From: Fibrobacter sp. UWR3
GTDB lineage: Bacteria; Fibrobacterota; Fibrobacteria; Fibrobacterales; Fibrobacteraceae
Reading direction: 5' to 3'
Length of the DNA: 64,000 nt
NCBI RefSeq assembly: GCF_900143055.1
Contig: NZ_FRCW01000004.1
Span: 248,001-312,000, forward strand
Positions 18,220 to 25,990 of this stretch are shown here, piece after piece. Both the position numbers and the translations under genes were made by a program. A model generated the notes under the pieces. It saw nothing but the letters and a program-made list of their open reading frames with translations, was not told the origin of the DNA and made no database searches. The first letter of the stretch is position 1. Each line of letters begins with the position of its first letter.

Positions 18220-18507
18220 GCTTTGGCGTAGCGCGATGAAGTCCTTGACCTCGAAAAGAACGGCATTCGCATTATCCAGATTGACGAAGCTGCTCTCCGC
18301 GAAAAGTTGCCACTCCGCAAGAGCGACTGGCACAAGGAATACCTCGACTGGGCGATTCCCACATTCCGCCTGGTGCATGCGAAGGTGCCGCAAGAAAACG
18401 TGTGGGTAAACCCCGATTGTGGCCTCAAGACCCGCGGCGAAATCGAAACCACGGCAAGCCTCAAGAATCTCGTGGCGGCAGCAAAGAAATTGCGCAACGA
18501 AAAGTAA
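18220..18507 (+). pseudogene. metE: metE remnant (cobalamin-independent methionine synthase C-terminus)
   Basis: A single frame reads ALA-stop-RDEVLDLEKNGIR, then QIDEAALREKLPLRKSDWH, and later NVWVNPDCGLKTRG and LKNLVAAAKKLRNEK before TAA 18507. These are hallmark segments of the MetE catalytic C-terminus. There is no start, a TAG (18229-18231) replaces the expected Leu codon in the ALALRDEV segment, and about 80 residues, including the HxC zinc-ligand region, are missing between AIPTFRLVHA and KVPQENVWVNP. So it is a decayed fragment, internally deleted. 18508-18570 holds nothing recognisable. Confidence 0.85.
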
Positions 18508-18570
18508 GTCGCTTTTGCATTTCGACTCGCAAAACACGTCCTCGACGTTATTAAACGCCAAGGGCGTTCT

Positions 18571-19995
18571 TTACTTACAGAGCAATGCGAAAGCCTGCAC
18601 CGCCTTTTGCACATTCCTCTTATCCACCGAGGAATAGTTAATGACGAACTTGTGCACAGAGGGCTGCGCTTCGAAATAGTATTCCGAAAGGGCCTTGATG
18701 TTAACGCCTTTTTGGCGCAGCTGCCTGCAAAAATCGGAATCAGAACATTTTATCGACGCTTCCAAAATAAAGTGCAGACCGGCATCTTCTTCATAAATGC
18801 GAACAACGCTTGAAAGCCTGCTTTTTCTTATTGCCGATAGCAGTGCGTCGCGCTTGGCGCGGTAAAGGTTACGCATGCGGTTGATGTGAGTCTCGTAATA
18901 CCCCAAGTCGATGAATTTAGCCATGACGTACTGGTCCAGATTCGATACGGAACAAGAGTAGAACGAAAGTTTCTGATGAAATTTTTCGACAAGATGCGGC
19001 GGGAGCACCATATAACTAAGCCTAATCGCAGATGTCATCGTTTTGGAGAATGTATTCAGGTAAATCACCTTCTCAGAAACATCGATGTTTTGCAACGCAG
19101 GAATAGGCTTTCCTGTCATGCGAAATTCGCTGTCATAATCATCTTCTACAATGTAGCGTCTCGGCGATTCAGTAGCCCAGCTGAGCAGGCGGTAACGCTC
19201 GCCAATGGGCATCACCTTTCCTGTCGGAAAATGATGGGCAGGGGAAATATGCATCACGTCAACGCCGAAATCTGCGACCGAGTCCACAAAGTTATCGTTC
19301 AGAATAGGGACGTGACGAACTTTGACACCGTATTGGCTATACAGCTTCGATATTTTGCTCCAACCAGGGTCTTCTACGCCATAGCACTTGTCAAATCCGA
19401 GCAATTGTACTAGCAAGCCATAAAGGTAATCAGTTCCGGCGCCAATGACAATCTGTTCGGGCGATACCTGGATATTTCTGAATTCGCGGAGCATGCGGGC
19501 TATGGCTCGGCGAAGTTCCAGCGAACCCATTCCCGGAGAAACTTGCAGCAAATCATTTTGCCTTTCGCAAAGGACCTCGCGAGTGATTTTTGCCCAAGTG
19601 GTAAAGGGGAACGCCTCGATATCGGAACCGTTACTTGCAAAGTCGGCAATGTATTTCGGGTTGATATGTTCTGACTCGTCGGTGAGTTCTGCGCGGAGCC
19701 TGCGGGTACGCGGCATCTTGCGTTTGCGTTGAGCACGAGGTTCCGCTGTTGCGTTGATGTCTGCAACAAAGAAGCCTTTTTTAGGGAGCGAGTAAATGTA
19801 GCCTTCGGCCAAGAGCTGTGCGTAAGCGTTTTCAACGGTCACAACGCTAACGCCAAGATTCTGCGCGAGGTTACGTTTGGAAGGGAGCTGTTCTCCGGCA
19901 AGGACGTTTCCGCTTACGATATCTTTTTTGATGCATTGGTAAAGGTAATGGTAAAGACTGTTTGCTCCCGCCTTGGACATATCGTAAGTGAACAT
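18571..19995 (-). CDS. pdxR: MocR/PdxR-type transcriptional regulator
   Basis: 474 aa. N-terminal GntR winged helix (residues 8-75: LYHYLYQCIKKDIVSG, LPSKRNLAQNLGVSVVTVEN) fused to a fold-type I aminotransferase domain with PLP-lysine in YLNTFSKTMT. MocR regulators of this arrangement bind PLP and control the adjacent PLP synthase genes; the divergent pdxST supports PdxR. The start MFTYDMSKAG at ATG 19995 gives the GntR domain a normal N-terminus; the 42 upstream codons are AT-rich leader containing the operator repeats. Confidence 0.88.
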   Translation of the reverse strand: MFTYDMSKAGANSLYHYLYQCIKKDIVSGNVLAGEQLPSKRNLAQNLGVSVVTVENAYAQLLAEGYIYSLPKKGFFVADINATAEPRAQRKRKMPRTRRLRAELTDESEHINPKYIADFASNGSDIEAFPFTTWAKITREVLCERQNDLLQVSPGMGSLELRRAIARMLREFRNIQVSPEQIVIGAGTDYLYGLLVQLLGFDKCYGVEDPGWSKISKLYSQYGVKVRHVPILNDNFVDSVADFGVDVMHISPAHHFPTGKVMPIGERYRLLSWATESPRRYIVEDDYDSEFRMTGKPIPALQNIDVSEKVIYLNTFSKTMTSAIRLSYMVLPPHLVEKFHQKLSFYSCSVSNLDQYVMAKFIDLGYYETHINRMRNLYRAKRDALLSAIRKSRLSSVVRIYEEDAGLHFILEASIKCSDSDFCRQLRQKGVNIKALSEYYFEAQPSVHKFVINYSSVDKRNVQKAVQAFALLCK

Positions 19996-19997
19996 GA

Positions 19998-20043
19998 AAC
20001 TGACCTTATTAATATTGCTAATCTGATATTTAACTGACCTTAT
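19998..20043. promoter_or_regulatory. Direct repeats between pdxR and pdxS (candidate PdxR operator)
   Basis: AACTGACCTTAT occurs at 19998-20009 and again at 20032-20043, 34 bp apart; a half copy AACTGA follows at 20058. Tandem direct repeats at a fixed spacing are how MocR regulators bind divergent promoters. Confidence 0.65.
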
Positions 20044-20135
20044 AAAAATAGTAAAAAACTGAATATTGTGCAGGCCAAGCGAATGTTTTAAATTACAGCC
20101 TGAAATTAAACCATTCCACAACCAAGGAGATTTAT

Positions 20136-21014
20136 ATGGCTGACCAGAATCGTTACGAACTCAACAAAAACCTAGCCCAAATGCTCAAGGGTGGCGTCAT
20201 TATGGATGTGACAACCCCCGAACAAGCCAAAATTGCCGAAGCCGCTGGGGCCGCCGCCGTGATGGCCCTGGAACGCATTCCGGCCGATATCCGTGCCGCG
20301 GGCGGTGTATCGCGCATGAGCGACCCCAAGATGATTAAGGGTATTCAGGATGCCGTCTCAATCCCGGTGATGGCCAAATGCCGTATCGGTCATTTTGCCG
20401 AAGCGCAAATTTTACAGGCCATCGAGATCGACTACATCGACGAAAGCGAAGTGCTTTCTCCTGCCGACGACATTTTCCACATCAACAAGCGCGAATTTGA
20501 CGTTCCGTTCGTGTGCGGCGCGAAGGATTTGGGCGAAGCGCTGCGCCGTATCGAAGAAGGCGCATCGATGATCCGTACCAAGGGCGAGCCGGGTACGGGC
20601 GACATCGTCCAGGCCGTACGACACATGCGCCTGATGAACCAGGAAATCGCCCGCATTTCGAGCATGCGCGAAGATGAACTCTTTAACCGTGCCAAGGAAC
20701 TCCAAGTGTCGTACGACCTGGTGCGCTTCGTTCACGACCACAAGAAACTCCCCGTGGTGAACTTCGCTGCCGGTGGTGTTGCCACCCCCGCCGATGCCGC
20801 CCTCATGATGCAACTCGGTGCCGAAGGCGTTTTCGTAGGCTCCGGAATTTTCAAGTCCGGCAACCCCGCCAAGCGTGCCGCAGCCATTGTGCAGGCAGTT
20901 ACCAATTACACCGATGCAAAGCTTATCGCCAAGCTCTCTGAAGACTTGGGCGAAGCCATGGTCGGTATCAACGAACAGGAAATCGCGCTGCTGATGGCCG
21001 AAAGGGGAAAGTAA
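20136..21014 (+). CDS. pdxS: Pyridoxal 5'-phosphate synthase, lyase subunit
   Basis: 292 aa TIM-barrel that condenses ribulose/ribose 5-phosphate, glyceraldehyde 3-phosphate and ammonia to PLP. Highly conserved signatures are all present: [60 protein letters not shown] and GEPGTGD. Active-site lysines in VMAKCR and MIRTKGEP are intact. Shine-Dalgarno AAGGAG precedes ATG 20136; overlaps pdxT by 1 bp (TAATG). PLP is the cofactor of MetY, SerC and the desulfurase in this window. Confidence 0.97.
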   Translation: MADQNRYELNKNLAQMLKGGVIMDVTTPEQAKIAEAAGAAAVMALERIPADIRAAGGVSRMSDPKMIKGIQDAVSIPVMAKCRIGHFAEAQILQAIEIDYIDESEVLSPADDIFHINKREFDVPFVCGAKDLGEALRRIEEGASMIRTKGEPGTGDIVQAVRHMRLMNQEIARISSMREDELFNRAKELQVSYDLVRFVHDHKKLPVVNFAAGGVATPADAALMMQLGAEGVFVGSGIFKSGNPAKRAAAIVQAVTNYTDAKLIAKLSEDLGEAMVGINEQEIALLMAERGK

Positions 21015-21616
21015 TGGGAATTAACAAACCGCAAATTGGCGTGCTAGCTGTGCAGGGGGCATTCATCGAACATGAACGCATTCTGCAATCACTCGGCGCC
21101 GAAGTATTTGAAATCAGGCAGTTACGCGACCTTGACCGCCATTTAGACGGTCTCGTACTCCCCGGTGGAGAAAGTACCGTGCAAGGGAAGCTTCTCCACG
21201 ATTTGGGGCTTTTCGAGCCTCTTCGAAAAAAGATTGTCGAAGGCCTGCCTGTGCTTGCAACATGTGCCGGCGCAATCCTCCTTGCCGAAAAAATTGCAGG
21301 CGAAAACAAGGCGCATCTCGCGACGCTCCCCGCGATTATCCGCCGCAATGCCTACGGTCGGCAACTCGGCAGCTTCTTTACGGAAAACGAAGTCGCGCAC
21401 GTCGGAAAAGTTCCGCAGACTTTTATTCGCGCGCCCTTCTTTGAATCGGTCGGCGAAGGCGTCGAAGTCCTTTCGCGTACGGCAAGTTCGAATACTGCAG
21501 ATGCTCCCGAGCAAATCGTTGCCGTTCGCTACAAGAACCAGATTGCACTTTCGTTCCATCCGGAACTCAATAGCGACACGAGCATTCACCGGTATTTCTT
21601 GAAGTTAGTGGGATGA
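21014..21616 (+). CDS. pdxT: Pyridoxal 5'-phosphate synthase, glutaminase subunit
   Basis: 200 aa class I glutamine amidotransferase that delivers ammonia to PdxS. IGVLAVQGAFIEH at the N-terminus, LPGGEST, nucleophile Cys in LATCAGAILL, and the His-Glu pair in LSFHPEL are visible. ATG 21014 overlaps the pdxS stop. Its 3' end overlaps the convergent bioB by 12 bp. Confidence 0.96.
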   Translation: MGINKPQIGVLAVQGAFIEHERILQSLGAEVFEIRQLRDLDRHLDGLVLPGGESTVQGKLLHDLGLFEPLRKKIVEGLPVLATCAGAILLAEKIAGENKAHLATLPAIIRRNAYGRQLGSFFTENEVAHVGKVPQTFIRAPFFESVGEGVEVLSRTASSNTADAPEQIVAVRYKNQIALSFHPELNSDTSIHRYFLKLVG

Positions 21617-22555
21617 TTCGCTTTCTACTTGCCAAGTGAAGCCTGCCGCCTCGATGGTGCGGAATGTTTCTTCGAGGCTCTGGCCGCCTTCGGTGAGGTA
21701 GCCCGAGGCAAAAATAGAATCAGCGATTTTGAAGAGCGTCTTCTCGTGTCCCTTGAAATACACTTCGCGGCCGGCGGCGCAGCGGATATCCGATTTCGGG
21801 AGCATCAGGCGCGCAAGGCAAAGCACCTTGATGCAGTATTCGGGCGTCAGCGCCGAAATATCACGCTTCGCTAGGCGCGTGCCTTCTACCGGCAGCAAGA
21901 AATTGATGGGCACCGAGTCCGGATTAATCTCCAGCAATTCGAAAAGCATGTCCACCACATCTTCGGGCGTTTCGCCCATGCCGATGATGCCGCCGGAGCA
22001 AATTTCGAAACCGAGGCCCTTCAGCATTTTCAGGTTGTCGATTCGTTCTTGGTAAGTGTGCGTGGTGCAGATGCTCGGGTAAAAACGACGGCTGCTGTTC
22101 AGGTTGTGATTGATGCGGTTCAACCCAGCTTCTTTAAGAATCAACGCCTGCTTTTCGGTAAGGAATCCGATGGAGCAACAGATTTGCGTGTCGTTCTTTT
22201 TCATCTTGCGGATGCGTTCGGCAAGTTTTTCGATGTCGTCGTCCGCAAAACGGATGCCGCTGAGCCCGATGCAGTGCCTCGCCAAATGCATTTCGTCAAC
22301 GAGGTCGTTGTCGCCATAGAGTTTTTTATCCTCTACATAGCGGTACTTTTCAATAGGTGCCTCGGAGTCGCGCGACTGGGCGCAATAGGCGCAGTTCTGC
22401 GTGCAGTTTCCGCTGCGGACATTGGTGAGCAACTGGATGCTGACGCGGTTTCCTTTATACTTTGTACGCAATTTATATGCATTTTCAACAAGCGCAGGCA
22501 AGAGTTCTGCATTGGTATTCAGAATATTAAGAGCTTCTTCGCGGGTTAAAGACAT
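21605..22555 (-). CDS. bioB: Biotin synthase
   Basis: 316 aa radical-SAM enzyme inserting sulfur into dethiobiotin. The 4Fe-4S/SAM motif is NCTQNCAYCAQS (CxxxCxxC), followed by YSGGIIGMGET-type glycine motifs (EICSGGIIGMGETPEDVVDM) and the C-terminal Cys/Arg-containing IRCAAGREVYFKGHE. Transcribed alone toward pdxT; convergent with overlapping 3' ends. No sulfur box precedes it, although it consumes sulfur. Confidence 0.95.
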   Translation of the reverse strand: MSLTREEALNILNTNAELLPALVENAYKLRTKYKGNRVSIQLLTNVRSGNCTQNCAYCAQSRDSEAPIEKYRYVEDKKLYGDNDLVDEMHLARHCIGLSGIRFADDDIEKLAERIRKMKKNDTQICCSIGFLTEKQALILKEAGLNRINHNLNSSRRFYPSICTTHTYQERIDNLKMLKGLGFEICSGGIIGMGETPEDVVDMLFELLEINPDSVPINFLLPVEGTRLAKRDISALTPEYCIKVLCLARLMLPKSDIRCAAGREVYFKGHEKTLFKIADSIFASGYLTEGGQSLEETFRTIEAAGFTWQVESESSH

Positions 22556-22676
22556 TTTAATCCAAATAAAAAAGATGATGCTATAAAATACAAATCGGGT
22601 TTACGCGGCACAATATCCGGTGTTATACTATTTTCTTATACCTGCCGATAGCAAAAGGCTATTTTGCGTTTGGCAC

Positions 22677-22745
22677 TTATAAAAAAAACCGATAATACCG
22701 CATAAGAATTAAGTATTGGACAATGGCAAAAACGGATTCTATATT
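22677..22745 (+). promoter_or_regulatory. Sulfur box 3: promoter of sbp
   Basis: 69-bp element with CCGATAATAC, CGCATAAG, TTGGAC 22716-22721, 18-bp spacer, TATATT 22740-22745. Confidence 0.85.
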
Positions 22746-22797
22746 TCGCCGCACAAAAGAACAACAAACAAAAACAATAAACAAGCGAGGTATAAGA

Positions 22798-23847
22798 ATG
22801 AATCAGAATTTTGTCAAGTCCGCCGTTGCGGCAACCCTCCTGATTGCGGGAACTATCGGGTTTAGCGCATGCTCTTCTTCTGACGAACAGAAGGGCGAAG
22901 CATCCGCCAAGAAGGTCGAAAAGCAGACGCTCACCAACGTGTCTTACGACCCGACCCGCGAACTCTACGCGAACTACAACGAAGTCTTCAAGAAGCACTG
23001 GAAAGAAAAGACCGGTGGCGAAGTGGAAATCACGCAGTCTCACGGCGGTTCCGGCAAGCAGGCCCTGGAAGTGGCCAACGGTCTTGAAGCTGACGTGGTG
23101 ACGCTCGCCCTTGAATTCGACGTGAACGCCGTGCGCGACGCGGGCCTCATCGAAGACGGCTGGGTCAAGGAATTCCCGCTGAACAGCTCCCCGTACACAT
23201 CCACCATTGTGTTCCTGGTCCGCAAGGGCAACCCGAAGGGACTCAAGGATTGGGGCGATCTCGTGAAGCCGGGCATTGGCATCATCACGCCGAATCCGAA
23301 AACTTCCGGTGGCGCGCGCTGGAACTACCTTGCCGCCTGGGCATGGGCCGAGAACCAGTATAACGGCGACCAGGAAAAGGCGAAGGATTTCGTGAAGAAA
23401 CTTTACGCCAACGTTCTCGTGCTTGCCTCGGGTGCTCGCGGCTCCACCACGACCTTTATCGAAAACGGTCAGGGCGACGTGTTGCTCTCCTGGGAAAACG
23501 AAGCGTTCCTCGCTCTCAAGGACTACCCGAACGACTACGAAATCGTAATCCCGAGCATCAGCATCCTGGCTGAGCCCTCTGTTGCCATCGTGGACAAGGT
23601 GGTTGACAAGCGCGGTACCCGCGAACTTGCCACCGAATACCTGAGCTACCTCTATAGCGACGAGGGCCAGCACATTGCCGCGAAGAATCATTACCGCCCC
23701 TCCAACAAGGAGATTCTCGCCCAGTACAAGGAATTCGACCCGAACGTGAACCTGTTCAGCATCGAACGTTTCGGCGGCTGGGACAAGGCGCAAAAGACGC
23801 ACTTCTCCAACGGCGGCATCTTCGACCAGATTTACGAAAAGAAGTAA
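22798..23847 (+). CDS. sbp: Sulfate-binding lipoprotein of the ABC transporter
   Basis: 349 aa. Signal [18 protein letters not shown] ends in a lipobox GFSAC, so the protein is a lipid-anchored periplasmic binding protein. Family signatures: [54 protein letters not shown] and YRPSN, all typical of Sbp/CysP sulfate/thiosulfate binding. The start is ATG 22798, with AGCGAGGT upstream; an ATG at 22723 is between -35 and -10 and is rejected. It is separated from cysTWA by two other genes but shares the same promoter type. Confidence 0.95.
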   Translation: MNQNFVKSAVAATLLIAGTIGFSACSSSDEQKGEASAKKVEKQTLTNVSYDPTRELYANYNEVFKKHWKEKTGGEVEITQSHGGSGKQALEVANGLEADVVTLALEFDVNAVRDAGLIEDGWVKEFPLNSSPYTSTIVFLVRKGNPKGLKDWGDLVKPGIGIITPNPKTSGGARWNYLAAWAWAENQYNGDQEKAKDFVKKLYANVLVLASGARGSTTTFIENGQGDVLLSWENEAFLALKDYPNDYEIVIPSISILAEPSVAIVDKVVDKRGTRELATEYLSYLYSDEGQHIAAKNHYRPSNKEILAQYKEFDPNVNLFSIERFGGWDKAQKTHFSNGGIFDQIYEKK

Positions 23848-23854
23848 GCCAAGT

Positions 23855-23888
23855 TGTCATTCTGGAGCCTCAAAGAGGCGATAGAATC
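23855..23888. repeat. Dispersed repeat (CTGGAGC family)
   Basis: TGTCATTCTGGAGC...GGCGATAGAATC downstream of sbp; the same family is read in frame inside the LysE gene at 62553-62594. Confidence 0.7.
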
Positions 23889-23908
23889 TAGAGCCAAATT
23901 GTCATAGC

Positions 23909-23943
23909 AAAAATCCTCGCTCTCCGGAGCGGGGATTTTTTTT
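23909..23943 (+). terminator. Terminator downstream of sbp
   Basis: AAATCCTCGC-TCTCCGG-AGCGGGGATTT followed by a long T-run. Confidence 0.88.
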
Positions 23944-23956
23944 GTATATTTACCCA

Positions 23957-24183
23957 TATAGCAGTCAATCCCGCTGACAGCGATAAATTCCGGGCGGGTA
24001 GTTCAACTCTCTGCTTGACGCCGTTCTCCCTTTGCTGGCGCGACATGCCTGCGATTCGAGGACAGGAACCCTATGGGGAGGCCGGCCCCTGGCGATCAAC
24101 GTAGAGCACCCCCACGTTTTGTGGGATTCCCAATCTGTCATCAACAGGTTTGTGAACCGGTGTTCTGCGTTTCTACACTCATG
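23957..24183 (+). ncRNA. Structured leader or small RNA, unassigned
   Basis: About 225 bp without a credible gene. A TATATT element at 23945-23950 right after the terminator could start a transcript near 23957. Several strong hairpins follow: GGGG-AGGCCGG-CCCC (24074-24088), CCCAC-GTTTT-GTGGG (24111-24125), GGTT-TGTG-AACC (24148-24159), and TGACAG (23974) can pair with CTGTCA (24135). GC content is high and the region is not repetitive. It may be an independent RNA (6S-like size) or the 5' leader of the nuclease gene; I could not match it to a known family. Confidence 0.35.
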
Positions 24184-24218
24184 CTCCTGTTTACAAACTT
24201 CAATAAATTAAACAGGAG
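24184..24218 (+). promoter_or_regulatory. Hairpin sequestering the Shine-Dalgarno of the Rpn-type gene
   Basis: CTCCTGTTTA (24184-24193) is the perfect reverse complement of TAAACAGGAG (24209-24218), with a 15-nt loop. The 3' arm contains the AGGAG Shine-Dalgarno of the gene starting at 24224, so the folded mRNA hides the ribosome site. Confidence 0.75.
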
Positions 24219-24223
24219 ATTCT

Positions 24224-25258
24224 ATGAATCGCACTCAACATTTGGCTATGCTCGAGGCCATGAAAATCGACAAGAAGAACCTGCTCAAGTACCAGCAGAT
24301 TTACAAGTACGCCTACCTCCTGAGTGACGGTGTTTTCAAGATTGTTTTCGCCGAGGAAAAAGACCACACGCTGCTCATTTCGCTGGTGAACGCGATGCTC
24401 GACCTGCACGACGGTGACGCCATCAAGTCCATCACGCTCGAAATGCAGGAGTATCCCGGCATTTTCAGCAAGAAGGACTGCATTCTCGACATCATCGGCA
24501 CGACCAACGCAGGCGAAAAGATCCTGGTTGAGGTCCAGCAGAAAAAGGACAAGTTCTTCAGGGATCGCGTGCAGTATTACCTTTCCCGCGTCATTGAGAA
24601 CCAGGTCCATGTGAACGAAAAATACGAACTGCCGCGCATCTATTTTCTGGGCCTCCTTGATTTCGAAATGTTCCCGGAAGAACCCGCCGAATACATCCAT
24701 CACGTGGACGAAATGTGCCATGGCAAGAAGTTCTTCCCGAAAATTCAGAAGGTTTTCGTTGAAATCGACAAGTTTTTCGAGCTTGAAAACGCTGGGACTA
24801 CCCATGACGACAATTCCGAGGCGGCACAGTGGCTGCGTGCCCTCAAGGCGATTATCAAGGAGGAACCCGCTCCCGAGAAGATTTTGCAGAATGAAACTTT
24901 TCAGCACTTGATTAATTCTGTGAAATTGATTAACTTTGCAGAAGAACTTTTTAACGCCGAGGTAAAGAACATGACGGACTTGCGTGCTGAACACGAAGAA
25001 GGACTCGCCGAAGGGCGTGAGCTCGGTCAAGCCGAAGGTCGTGAACAGGGCCTTTCCGAAGGCCGTGAACAGGGTCTTTCCGAAGGTCGTGAGCAGGGGC
25101 TTTCCGAAGGGCGTGAGCTCGGTCAAGCCGAAGGCGAACTCAAGAGGGCTCGCGAAATAGCGGCAAAGATGCTCGCCAAGAACAAGCCTGTCGAAGAAAT
25201 CGTGGAATTTACGGGGCTCACGGAATCCGAGATTCACGCGATTGAATCAACCCCCTAG
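24224..25258 (+). CDS. Rpn-family PD-(D/E)xK nuclease/putative transposase
   Basis: 344 aa. N-terminal FKIVFAEEKDHTLLISLVNA and DIIGTTNAGEKILVEVQQKK show the PD-(D/E)xK core (D ... E-V-Q-Q-K) of the Rpn/PDDEXK_2 'transposase-like' family, followed by the typical FLGLLDFEMFP and HHVDEM segments. The C-terminus has about five copies of an 8-residue repeat of the form EGREQGLS/EGRELGQA (24-nt DNA repeats, 25009-25137) and ends in a helical EIVEFTGLTESEIHAIE tail, as usual. Rpn proteins are DNases linked to recombination. Translation appears to be controlled by the hairpin at 24184-24218. Confidence 0.88.
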   Translation: MNRTQHLAMLEAMKIDKKNLLKYQQIYKYAYLLSDGVFKIVFAEEKDHTLLISLVNAMLDLHDGDAIKSITLEMQEYPGIFSKKDCILDIIGTTNAGEKILVEVQQKKDKFFRDRVQYYLSRVIENQVHVNEKYELPRIYFLGLLDFEMFPEEPAEYIHHVDEMCHGKKFFPKIQKVFVEIDKFFELENAGTTHDDNSEAAQWLRALKAIIKEEPAPEKILQNETFQHLINSVKLINFAEELFNAEVKNMTDLRAEHEEGLAEGRELGQAEGREQGLSEGREQGLSEGREQGLSEGRELGQAEGELKRAREIAAKMLAKNKPVEEIVEFTGLTESEIHAIESTP

Positions 25259-25280
25259 GAGTTGACAACTTCCAAACGAT

Positions 25281-25847
25281 TTAGGCGTTCCCTGCCAGGC
25301 CGATTTCGGCGGCGTGTTCACGCATGCCCTCGATGCAGATGGCGGCAACATCCTTCACGTCCATGCCGAGCAGGGTGCAGCCTTTCAAAATGTAGTCGCG
25401 ATTGCATTTGGCGGCGAATTTCTTGTCCTTGAACTTCTTCATAAAACTTTTCACTTCGAGGTCCAGAATGCCGTTGGGGCGCATTCTCGCGCAGGCCTGG
25501 ATGATTCCGGTGAGTTCGTCCACGGTGAACAGACTCTTTTCCATGTTGGTCTTGGGTTCCACCTGGTTCACGATTTCAAAACCGTGCGCCAAAATGGCAC
25601 GCACGTCTTCTTCGGAGACGCCCTGCGCGAGCAGTTCCTTTTCGGTGTGCTGCAGGTGCTCTTCGGGGAATTCTTGGTAGTCGTAATCGTGCAGGTAGCC
25701 TACAGCCTGCCAATGTTCAACGTCTTCGCCGAAGTGTTTGGCCATGGCGCCCATGGCGTAGCATACGTTGAGGGAATGGATGACCAGCGATTCTTCGGTT
25801 ACGTGGCCCTTGTTGATTTCTTTTGCGCGTTCAAGTGTCAAGCTCAT
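25281..25847 (-). CDS. HD-domain phosphohydrolase-like protein
   Basis: 188 aa. The HD metal-binding signature is visible as HSLNVCYAMGAMAKHFG, then GYLHDYDYQEFPEEH (HD pair) and a distal D (LFTVDELTGII). This resembles small HDIG/HD hydrolases often annotated as hydrolases of nucleotides. Substrate unknown. ATG 25847 has AGGCATT-type upstream bases; the gene is convergent with the Rpn gene and divergent from cysT, so it separates sbp from cysTWA. Confidence 0.78.
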   Translation of the reverse strand: MSLTLERAKEINKGHVTEESLVIHSLNVCYAMGAMAKHFGEDVEHWQAVGYLHDYDYQEFPEEHLQHTEKELLAQGVSEEDVRAILAHGFEIVNQVEPKTNMEKSLFTVDELTGIIQACARMRPNGILDLEVKSFMKKFKDKKFAAKCNRDYILKGCTLLGMDVKDVAAICIEGMREHAAEIGLAGNA

Positions 25848-25910
25848 CTAATGCCTCCAAATTTTCAGTGGTAATATAAATATTTTCGCATGTCGGTTAC
25901 ACCCTGTTTG

Positions 25911-25979
25911 TTATAGAAAAAATTGATAATTCAGCATAATTATTAAGTATTGGACACGCGTGAAATCCCGTTCTATATT
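25911..25979 (+). promoter_or_regulatory. Sulfur box 4: promoter of cysTWA
   Basis: 69-bp element with TTGATAATTC, AGCATAA, TTGGAC 25950-25955, 18-bp spacer, TATATT 25974-25979. Only about 11 bp separate the -10 from the cysT start codon. Confidence 0.85.
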
Positions 25980-25990
25980 TGGCGACGCTT

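Noticed and set aside
18571-19995. Plain PLP aminotransferase
   Set aside because: The N-terminal GntR helix-turn-helix and position divergent from pdxST identify a MocR regulator.
23957-24183. tmRNA, SRP RNA, RNase P RNA or cobalamin riboswitch
   Set aside because: None of the characteristic cores (GGAAG-AGCA loop of SRP, tag sequence of tmRNA, P4 of RNase P, B12 box) can be found.
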